The position numbers and the translations under genes are program-made. Of a stretch of 11,297 bases of DNA, positions 6,082 to 11,297 are shown piece after piece; positions within the stretch are counted from its first letter, which is position 1; the number at the start of each line of letters is the position of its first letter. Under the pieces are notes generated by a model. That model was not told where the DNA came from. It saw only the letters and a list, made by a program, of their open reading frames with translations, and did no database searches. The DNA is taken from contig JAZNOG010000073.1 of assembly GCA_045580645.1 (NCBI GenBank), positions 1 to 11,297 on the forward strand, in the 5' to 3' direction. The DNA comes from HGM10836 sp045580645. Its GTDB lineage: Bacteria > Bacillota_I > Bacilli_A > RF39 > UBA660.

Positions 6082-6126
6082 CCAACCGACAATATACTAA
6101 AACCTAATACTTATTTTGTTGGCTGG
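6082..6126 (+). repeat. Imperfect 11-bp hairpin between operons
   Basis: CCAACCGACAA (6082-6092) pairs with TTGTTGGCTGG (6116-6126) as 9 Watson-Crick pairs, one G-U pair and one mismatch, around a 23-base A/T-rich loop. It is one of the few GC-richer spots of the gap 5932-6256, which otherwise holds the T-run and the promoter of the replication operon. It could be a terminator stem, an RNA element or a recombination site. Confidence 0.4.
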
Positions 6127-6147
6127 ATTATATAAAGTACTAATTTT

Positions 6148-6182
6148 TAAGTGTAAGTACTGTATACTCAAGTATACACTTA
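6148..6182. promoter_or_regulatory. Nested inverted repeats, likely operator of replication operon
   Basis: Outer arms TAAGTGTA (6148-6155)/TACACTTA (6175-6182) flank inner arms GTATACT (6162-6168)/AGTATAC (6171-6177) with a CA centre. The inner half-sites are the same words as in the operator before the first operon. It lies 17 bases before the TATA-like box at 6199, a position where a bound protein could control transcription. Confidence 0.55.
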
Positions 6183-6198
6183 CCAAAACGGTTAATTT

Positions 6199-6209
6199 CT
6201 TATAATATA
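6199..6209 (+). promoter_or_regulatory. TATA-like box of replication operon
   Basis: CTTATAATATA lies about 48 bases before the ATG at 6257, similar to the spacing of the first operon. It is A/T-only sequence in an A/T-rich gap, so the call depends mainly on position and on the operator-like repeat next to it. Confidence 0.45.
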
Positions 6210-6256
6210 CTTTAATCTTTTTTTGTTTGGCTAGTATTAAACTCAATGGTGAAAAT

Positions 6257-6514
6257 ATGAGTATATTTAAGAAAAAAAGAGAAATTAACAAATATAAAAA
6301 CCAATCTGTAGTTACCAATACTATACGAACAGATACAGAACTAGCTTTAAAAATTGACGAATTACAAGCCGTTTGTAGTACTGAAAAAGGCGAAACCATA
6401 AGTAAAAACAAGTTACTTACTGGTATAATTTCCTCCTTTATTGCTGAAATTGAAACCACAGCACAGACAAACGAGGACTTGGCAACCCAGAAACTACTAG
6501 CAGTATTAAACTAG
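6257..6514 (+). CDS. Ribbon-helix-helix-like regulator, 85 aa
   Basis: I chose the ATG at 6257, preceded by GGTGA (6248-6252), which matches the anti-SD end of archaeal 16S rRNA. A TTG at 6227 in the same frame has no site. After a basic start (MSIFKKKREINKYK) comes a strand TNTIRTDTEL (about 20-29), a helix LALKIDELQAVCS, and a second helix KNKLLTGIISSFIAEIE (about 49-65). This is the order and size of a CopG-like ribbon-helix-helix DNA-binding domain. A polar helical tail follows. As first gene of the replication operon with an inverted-repeat operator at its promoter, it is probably an autoregulator, like CopG-type copy-number repressors of small plasmids. Fold and role are both inferences from pattern. 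Confidence 0.7.
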   Translation: MSIFKKKREINKYKNQSVVTNTIRTDTELALKIDELQAVCSTEKGETISKNKLLTGIISSFIAEIETTAQTNEDLATQKLLAVLN

Positions 6515-6527
6515 GAGTTTGGTATTT

Positions 6528-6749
6528 ATGGATACTAAAGAAAAACTAAGTAAATACTGGGTACACAGTATAAACAGCTTACTTGGTAAACTCAAACTGG
6601 ATAAAATAAACCCAGAAACCTTTACTAATCTAATGGTACAAAATACAGCGGAAATACTTACCATTACTGTAATATGTACTGAAAAAATGCTAGTTTTAAA
6701 CTTGAACGAAAAAACCCAAAAGGTAACTGGAGGCTGGAAAGAGTTTTAA
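6528..6749 (+). CDS. Hypothetical protein, 73 aa
   Basis: AGGAG (6513-6517) overlaps the stop of the previous gene and lies 10 bases before the ATG at 6528. An upstream in-frame TTG at 6519 is too close to the site to be used. I do not recognise the protein. The first half looks helical (KEKLSKYWVHSINSLLGKL), and the second half alternates like beta strands (ILTITVICT, MLVLNLNEKTQKVTGGWKEF). The end is a probable hairpin with a Gly-Gly-Trp turn. No membrane segment or cysteine cluster is seen. Its place between a regulator and a basic protein in the replication operon suggests an accessory role in replication or copy control. Confidence 0.7.
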   Translation: MDTKEKLSKYWVHSINSLLGKLKLDKINPETFTNLMVQNTAEILTITVICTEKMLVLNLNEKTQKVTGGWKEF

Positions 6750-6769
6750 ACTTTCTGGAGGTATTTACT

Positions 6770-6985
6770 ATGGTTAATGCTAACAAACATAGGAAATTAT
6801 TAAACGATACAGAAACAAGGATTAAAAAACAAAAAGAGAGGAAATTATTACTCTCCAATAATGCTAAAAAGAAATTTAGAAGTTTAAGCAAAGTATACGA
6901 AACTCAACACCAAGCACACAATAGAACAATTGACAGTATAGCCGAAAGTAAAATAAAAAATAAGGAGGCTGTAATATGGATTTAA
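6770..6985 (+). CDS. Small basic helical protein, 71 aa
   Basis: TGGAGGT (6755-6761) precedes the ATG by 8 bases. The product is highly basic, with clusters such as RIKKQKERK and NNAKKKFR, and is predicted almost wholly helical with no hydrophobic core of its own. It could be a nucleic-acid binding or scaffold helix, or a partner of another operon protein. Its last 10 bases overlap the start of the next gene, and the ribosome binding site of that gene (AAGGAGG, 6961-6967) lies inside it, so translation of the two is probably coupled. No family is recognised. Confidence 0.7.
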   Translation: MVNANKHRKLLNDTETRIKKQKERKLLLSNNAKKKFRSLSKVYETQHQAHNRTIDSIAESKIKNKEAVIWI

Positions 6986-7512
6986 TCAAAGAACCAAACC
7001 CAAGCTTTGACAAACAATTATTTTTACAATCATTAAACAAAATGGACGAACCAGTACAATTTAAAGTACTCAAACTGGGAAACATTTTTAAAAGCAAAAT
7101 GAACGGAAAACCTAACTTTTTTGTTGAAATGGAAATATTAAGTAATTTTGACTGTAAAGTAATGGAGTTGGACTTAATAGGATACCCAGCCAAAGACGAC
7201 GACGGCAACAAAATTACAAAAACAATTAATGTAAAAAACCAAGTAATAGGCTTACCGTACCAGCTAGTACCAGCCAGAGAACCAGACAAATACAATATTA
7301 GTAACAAAACAAATTTATTTCCTATTGTAAATTATGGTTTTATCTGTAAGGAAATTGTACCAGAGGGCAACCAACAAGGATTTAATAATGTTACCTTTGA
7401 CGAATTAAAAGAGGCTTTAACTGGTTTGGAGTTTTGGGCTAAAAGTGTATATATTGAAAAAACAACTTACAAACCTTATTACAAATTTGTACCAGTAAAC
7501 AAGGAGGAGTAA
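6976..7512 (+). CDS. Possible OB-fold single-strand DNA-binding protein, 178 aa
   Basis: AAGGAGG (6961-6967) lies 8 bases before the ATG. No family can be named with certainty. The sequence is rich in beta-type segments: QFKVLKLGNIFKSK, NFFVEMEILSN, CKVMELDLIGYP, KTINVKNQVIGLPYQLV, LFPIVNYGF and YYKFVPV, with one helix FDELKEALTG (about 140-150). A short helix, then alternating strands with a G-x-P-N-F-F turn, looks like an OB fold as in phage or plasmid single-strand DNA-binding proteins. The acidic C-terminal end (VNKEE) also fits such proteins, although it is short. Its place in the operon upstream of the primase-helicase supports a replication role. The function is inferred and could be wrong. 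Confidence 0.7.
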   Translation: MDLIKEPNPSFDKQLFLQSLNKMDEPVQFKVLKLGNIFKSKMNGKPNFFVEMEILSNFDCKVMELDLIGYPAKDDDGNKITKTINVKNQVIGLPYQLVPAREPDKYNISNKTNLFPIVNYGFICKEIVPEGNQQGFNNVTFDELKEALTGLEFWAKSVYIEKTTYKPYYKFVPVNKEE

Positions 7513-7515
7513 AAA

Positions 7516-7956
7516 ATGGCTACTGTAGAAACTATTAAAAATTTAACTGTTATTAACGACGAAAAAGTAAAAGAAACTAAAGTAAACTGTATTGTATTTG
7601 ATATTGACGAAAACAAAGAAAGAATAGGAGTAAATAAAACCATTAATGGTTACAACTTTTGTTTAAGTGAAATATTAACCGATATAAAAACAACACTTGA
7701 CGGAGAATTACAAGGAGCTAAAATTATAGCTGAATTAAACCCAAATACTAAATTATGCTGTAAAAACTTGGACTTAAACGAGGACTTATACTTTAGTAGT
7801 ATTGGAGTTGAAAACCCAGTAATTACTATATCTGAAAAAGATATTAAAAGAGCTAAACACACAGTACAACAATACGAGTACTTACTTAGTATTATAGAGT
7901 TACTATTAAAAGGTAGTAACGAAATAGACAAACCAAAATACGAGTTATTGTCATAA
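7516..7956 (+). CDS. Hypothetical protein, 146 aa, replication operon
   Basis: AAGGAGG at 7501-7507, inside the end of the previous gene, precedes the ATG by 8 bases, and only 3 bases separate the genes, so they are coupled. I do not recognise it. The first half alternates strands (NLTVINDEKV, KVNCIVFDIDENKERIGV, GYNFCLSEIL), the middle has KIIAELNPNTKLCCKNLDL, and residues about 108-135 form a helix (KRAKHTVQQYEYLLSIIELLL). Four cysteines are scattered (C25, C49 and the pair C80-C81) and do not form a clear zinc motif. A role with the preceding possible DNA-binding protein or the following primase-helicase is suggested by position only. Confidence 0.7.
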   Translation: MATVETIKNLTVINDEKVKETKVNCIVFDIDENKERIGVNKTINGYNFCLSEILTDIKTTLDGELQGAKIIAELNPNTKLCCKNLDLNEDLYFSSIGVENPVITISEKDIKRAKHTVQQYEYLLSIIELLLKGSNEIDKPKYELLS

Positions 7957-7971
7957 CTGGAGTACTTTACT

Positions 7972-8052
7972 ATGAAAAACAATACTGTAAAAAATAGTGG
8001 AGTTATTGGAGTTGGATATACCACCAGCTCCAAACTTGCTTTTTTGAATTAG
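7972..8052 (+). CDS. Possible mini-gene, 26 aa
   Basis: A short open frame starts 15 bases after the previous stop. CTGGAG (7957-7962) lies 9 bases before the ATG, which is an acceptable ribosome binding site. The product is MKNNTVKNSG followed by a Gly/Val and Ser/Thr-rich tail. It has no recognisable feature. It may be a real microprotein or leader peptide, or chance in a 266-base gap. Confidence 0.3.
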   Translation: MKNNTVKNSGVIGVGYTTSSKLAFLN

Positions 8053-8087
8053 AAAACAGATAACACTACAACAAAGGATTTGAAAAT

Positions 8088-8165
8088 ATGAGAATAACAA
8101 AAACCTTAGGAAGTGAAAAGTATAAACCTAGCTGGATAGTGAAAACTAAATTTATACTTAGTTAA
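8088..8165 (+). CDS. Possible mini-gene, 25 aa
   Basis: An ATG at 8088 opens 25 codons ending at TAA 8163-8165. The only upstream site is the weak AAAGGA at 8073-8078. The product is basic (MRITKTLGSEKYKPSW...). A small AACTAA/TTAGTT stem (8144-8149/8158-8163) and a T5 run follow, so this stretch may instead be a partial terminator or leader before the primase gene. Confidence 0.25.
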   Translation: MRITKTLGSEKYKPSWIVKTKFILS

Positions 8166-8186
8166 TACTATTTTTGTAATTACTGG

Positions 8187-8195
8187 TTTATATAA
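8187..8195 (+). promoter_or_regulatory. TATA-like box before primase-helicase gene
   Basis: TTTATATAA is close to the canonical archaeal TATA box but lies only 28-36 bases before the ATG. Transcripts starting about 25 bases downstream would lack most of the leader and probably the ribosome binding site GGAGGT at 8209-8214. It may be an extra promoter giving near-leaderless messages, or chance in A/T-rich sequence. Confidence 0.3.
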
Positions 8196-8222
8196 TCTTT
8201 CCTAAATTGGAGGTTTTATATA

Positions 8223-11200
8223 ATGGTTACAGTAAGTAAAAATTATAATAATTTATGTAAACAATTACCAGACTTGGAGGAGCATATACGACAAGGGTAC
8301 TTAAATATTGTACCATTACCCAGCAACCGTAAAGCTCCAGTAATACCCAACTGGAACAATAGGGAGTACTCACTTACGGAAAGTTTTACTTATACTGTAG
8401 TAAGTAAAAAGAACGGTAAAAAGTACGAATTTACCCAGAAAGGATTACAAAACCATACTGGTAACTTTGGGGTAATTATTGGTTACAATAATACTAAAAA
8501 TGGTTATAGTATAAGCTGTATTGATATTGACGGCTATACTTTAGAAACTGACGACAAAGACGAAAAAGCACGAATTAAAAAGGAAACTCAAAAGTATATT
8601 TACGAGGCTTTAAAGGATTTGCCAAACAGTATACAAGTACAAACTCAATCTGGCGGTTACCATATTTATTTATGGACTAGAAAACTTGAACCTAGTACAA
8701 GTAAAACCAGCCACAGCCTAAGTTTTCCTCCAGACTTTCCAATAAAAAGTTTGGCTGGTAAACCCATTAACGACAGTATAGAAATATTTACAAACCACGA
8801 TAAAAAACAGACAGTATTACCAGCCAGTACCATTTACAACAAAGCTACTAACGAAAAAAGAGAGTACAAGGTAATTAGTACTGTAAATAAGTTTAATGAT
8901 ATGGATATTACAGACGATATAAACCAAACTGTAATTAATCATTTAACCAGTAAAGGTTACGGCTACAACCCAAACCCAGTAACAGTACCCAAAGGTAACA
9001 CAAAAACCAGAAAGAAAACTAGGAAAGTTAAAAGTAAAAAGAAAACTGACAACTCACTAAGAGAGTTAAAGGAAAACCAAATTAAACAAGTAGTAAACTT
9101 GGTTACTCCAGTATATAAGAAGTTGGACGGTAAAAAACACGAGGCAACCTTATATTTAGGAGGTTATTTTAGTTACCATATTACTAAAGACTCCTCAATT
9201 AAAATAGCTAATGGTATTGTAAAACGAGTTGGTAAACTATTCGACGACAGCAGAGCTTTTAAACATACACTATTACAAAATTACGACGAAAAAGAAAGGT
9301 TAAAGGCTGGATTACCAAAACTTACCGAGTTAATACTTAGTTACGATAACAACTTTAATATTGCCAAGTTTACCGACGAAATACAAAGTATTTGTAACTC
9401 CAAATTTACCAAAGAACTAGTAAGCGACATTACAATAGATAAGAACCAAGTACCAATTTACTTATACGAGGACGATAAAACAAAATGGTTAAAATACCAT
9501 AGTATACTATTTGAAAAAGACAATTACGACCTTAGTTTAAGCTTAAACCTCAATACAAAAATTGGAACTTTCAACGATACAAAAACGGACAAGGTAATAG
9601 CTAGTTTTCAATTCAAGTTTAAAGATTTGTACTTTGATATTACCCAACCAACCAAAAAAAGTATTAGAGATATGTTAAAACTCTCAAATAAAAAGTTGGA
9701 CTTACCAGAAAGTTTTACCGAATTAATACGGATAAGTATAAACAATCTGGAGGACGGTATACTATACCCAAAGGAAGCCGATAAAAAAGAAGTACTTAGA
9801 AAACTATTAAAAAATAGGACAGCTATTGACTTTGCAAGGCGAGAGCTGGGTAATTACCTCCACGAAAACGGTACAATACTTAGGAGAGGTATAAACAAAC
9901 CATATATATTAAACCCAGACACTAACGGTTACGACTCAGTAGAAACCGACGACATACTAGACTTTTTATATAATACTGGCGACTTTGAAACCAATACAAT
10001 ACATACCGACGACATTAAAACGGCTTTAGGTTTTATTAGTGAGAGAATAAAACCCAGTTACAATATTGTTAAGTTTAAAAACTGTTTGTACGATATTGGA
10101 AACTTTACCGTAATGGATAAACCAGAAAAACCAATACTGACACTTACGGAGGTACAATATAATTACAACCCAGAGGCAGAGGGTAAGCTTATTGTTGAAT
10201 TTCTGGAAACCTCACTAAAGCAACCAGACGACACACCAGAAAAAGTACAAGAGAGAGTACAAGCCGTTTACGAGTTTATAGGTTACCTTTTAACTAGTGG
10301 TAATAAAAAATTTGCTTGGTTTATTATAACTGGTATTGGAGGAGCTGGGAAAGGAGTACTTACTAGGTTAATTATTAGTATTTTTGGAGCTGACAAAGTA
10401 GGCGACTTAAAACTCCAAGAGCTTACACCAGATAATAAATTTGCTACAGCACACTTGGAAAGTAAACAGATTAATATAGTAAGAGATAGCCCAAAACAAC
10501 CCATAGAAGATACAGGTATGTTAAAAGCAATAACTGGGTACGACGATATAGGTATAGAACCAAAAGGTAAAGATAAATACATATTACCAAAGGAGGAAGT
10601 ACCAGATATGATTACGGTATGTAACAATATACCACGATTTAAAGAGGGCTTTGACGAAAGTATACTACAAAGAGCTATTATATTTGAATTTCTAAACAAG
10701 TTTAGAGGCACAGAAAACCAAAACGAAAACTTGGAGGACGATATACTAAAAGAACCTCAAGAAATGGAGTATTTACTTTACCAAAGTGTACAAGCCTATA
10801 AGGAAATGGTACAAAGTGGTAACGATTTCAAAGCAAGGATTACAGAGGCTGAAACTATGGAGTTACTAGGTAAACACACCGACCCAATAGGTTATATTTT
10901 ACCTAAGTTGGTTAAGTACAACCCAAGAGCTGAGGAGGACGGAGAGGACTATATAATAACAACTGAGTTAAACAAACTTATACAATTTGTAGGTAACAAA
11001 CTTGGTTTAAACATTACTGGAACTGACAAAAACGGATTAATAAAACCAAGAGTATTACTTAATAAGATAAAGTACGAGTTTAACTTACCTAAAGATTATA
11101 CAACCTCCCAAAGAAATTACCAAAACCCAGAAAATAATTATATTTGGGAAACAATAAGAGTATATCCTAAATTATGTAAAACTCCAGAGTACGACGACTA

Positions 11201-11234
11201 TTTAATACAAATGGAGGACGAGGAAATAGAATAA
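8223..11234 (+). CDS. Primase-polymerase/SF3 helicase replication protein, 1003 aa
   Basis: Bifunctional replication initiator. An N-terminal archaeo-eukaryotic primase (PrimPol) domain makes primers or extends DNA, and a C-terminal superfamily 3 helicase unwinds the template. GGAGGT (8209-8214) lies 8 bases before the ATG. In the primase part (about 20-215) the three motifs are visible: D101-I-D103 in CIDIDGY, SGGYHIY (143-149) with H147, and E187 in DSIEIF. A Lys-rich linker (258-275) and a long unassigned middle follow. A D5-type segment leads to Walker A GIGGAGKG (704-711, K710), Walker B INIVRDS (D755), motif B' KAITGYDD (768-775), sensor motif C VCNNIP (799-804) and a likely Arg finger R817. 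The C terminus (about 910-980) could be a winged helix. Such proteins drive replication of archaeal plasmids and viruses. All key residues are present and there is no frameshift. It is the last gene of the operon. Confidence 0.93.
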   Translation: MVTVSKNYNNLCKQLPDLEEHIRQGYLNIVPLPSNRKAPVIPNWNNREYSLTESFTYTVVSKKNGKKYEFTQKGLQNHTGNFGVIIGYNNTKNGYSISCIDIDGYTLETDDKDEKARIKKETQKYIYEALKDLPNSIQVQTQSGGYHIYLWTRKLEPSTSKTSHSLSFPPDFPIKSLAGKPINDSIEIFTNHDKKQTVLPASTIYNKATNEKREYKVISTVNKFNDMDITDDINQTVINHLTSKGYGYNPNPVTVPKGNTKTRKKTRKVKSKKKTDNSLRELKENQIKQVVNLVTPVYKKLDGKKHEATLYLGGYFSYHITKDSSIKIANGIVKRVGKLFDDSRAFKHTLLQNYDEKERLKAGLPKLTELILSYDNNFNIAKFTDEIQSICNSKFTKELVSDITIDKNQVPIYLYEDDKTKWLKYHSILFEKDNYDLSLSLNLNTKIGTFNDTKTDKVIASFQFKFKDLYFDITQPTKKSIRDMLKLSNKKLDLPESFTELIRISINNLEDGILYPKEADKKEVLRKLLKNRTAIDFARRELGNYLHENGTILRRGINKPYILNPDTNGYDSVETDDILDFLYNTGDFETNTIHTDDIKTALGFISERIKPSYNIVKFKNCLYDIGNFTVMDKPEKPILTLTEVQYNYNPEAEGKLIVEFLETSLKQPDDTPEKVQERVQAVYEFIGYLLTSGNKKFAWFIITGIGGAGKGVLTRLIISIFGADKVGDLKLQELTPDNKFATAHLESKQINIVRDSPKQPIEDTGMLKAITGYDDIGIEPKGKDKYILPKEEVPDMITVCNNIPRFKEGFDESILQRAIIFEFLNKFRGTENQNENLEDDILKEPQEMEYLLYQSVQAYKEMVQSGNDFKARITEAETMELLGKHTDPIGYILPKLVKYNPRAEEDGEDYIITTELNKLIQFVGNKLGLNITGTDKNGLIKPRVLLNKIKYEFNLPKDYTTSQRNYQNPENNYIWETIRVYPKLCKTPEYDDYLIQMEDEEIE

Positions 11235-11248
11235 AAAGAAACTAGCCA

Positions 11249-11287
11249 TTTATACACTTTATACACTTATAAAAAAAAGTGTATAAA
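11249..11287 (+). terminator. Repeat-hairpin after the replication gene
   Basis: TTTATACAC is repeated in tandem (11249-11257, 11258-11266), and TTTATACACTT (11258-11268) pairs perfectly over 11 bp with AAGTGTATAAA (11277-11287) around an A-rich 8-base loop. The first repeat copy can pair with the same right arm, so two alternative hairpins exist. It begins 15 bases after the stop, where a terminator or mRNA 3' end would be, but no T-run follows inside the window. It shares the word TATACACTTA with the operator at 6173-6182, so it may also be a protein binding site. Confidence 0.5.
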
Positions 11288-11297
11288 CTCTCTCCTT

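Noticed and set aside
6227..6256. TTG start for the 85-aa RHH-like protein
   Set aside because: There is no ribosome binding site before it, and the extra residues lie outside the predicted fold. ATG 6257 has GGTGA upstream.
6519..6527. TTG start for the 73-aa protein
   Set aside because: It is one base from the AGGAG site, too close for initiation. ATG 6528 has a normal spacing.
10283..10711. Long open frames on the minus strand opposite the primase-helicase and other genes
   Set aside because: They lie opposite strongly conserved motifs of real + strand genes and have no ribosome binding sites or recognisable products. They follow from codon use on the other strand.
1..11297. CRISPR array, insertion sequence, rRNA
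   Set aside because: No regularly spaced repeat-spacer pattern, no transposase with terminal inverted repeats and no rRNA sequence is visible.

Overview
This window is 11,297 bases of A+T-rich DNA. It looks like a small mobile replicon (an integrative plasmid or virus-like element) rather than chromosomal housekeeping DNA. Every convincing gene is on the + strand, there are no rRNA, tRNA or metabolic genes, and the two enzymes that can be recognised firmly are a tyrosine recombinase and a primase-polymerase/superfamily 3 helicase. The most likely host is a low-GC methanogenic archaeon such as a member of the Methanobacteriales. The reasons are TATA boxes of the archaeal type (TTTATATA about 50 bases before a start), strong GGAGG ribosome binding sites, heavy use of ATA, AGA and CGA codons, and a small ribbon-helix-helix-like protein of an archaeal type. 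A low-GC Bacillota host is not excluded. The odd window length suggests a complete, possibly circular, element, but no terminal repeat proves this.

Layout. Positions 1-265 hold a hairpin, a T-run and a regulated promoter (inverted GTATAC repeats against a TATA box). Positions 266-1123 are a three-gene operon: an unknown 107-aa protein, a DUF2958-like protein and a 57-aa ribbon-helix-helix-like protein. Positions 1124-2186 are non-coding and rich in structure: a large nested hairpin, a second GC-richer hairpin with a possible pseudoknot, an 18-bp palindrome, short tandem repeats and two near-identical 45-bp dyad repeats. Those repeats lie just before a 271-aa coiled-coil protein (2187-3002). 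A second non-coding stretch, 3003-3927, carries a nine-G tract and a hairpin.

Positions 3928-5931 are an integrase gene tightly followed by a 346-aa protein with a ribbon-helix-helix N terminus and a coiled-coil C terminus. A T-run and hairpin follow. Positions 6257-11234 then form one long co-directional run: a ribbon-helix-helix protein, two small unknown proteins, a 178-aa possible single-strand DNA-binding protein, a 146-aa unknown protein, two possible mini-genes, and the 1003-aa PrimPol-helicase. The window closes with a strong hairpin.

How it may work (inference). The last operon replicates the element, and the integrase operon moves it in and out of the host chromosome. The dyad repeats plus coiled-coil protein form a candidate origin or partition locus, and several small DNA-binding proteins control these units through inverted-repeat operators. 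The most interesting unexplained parts are the structured module at 1438-1558, the 45-bp repeat locus at 1923-2134 with its coiled-coil gene, and the complete absence by eye of GATC, CATG and several other palindromic tetramers.
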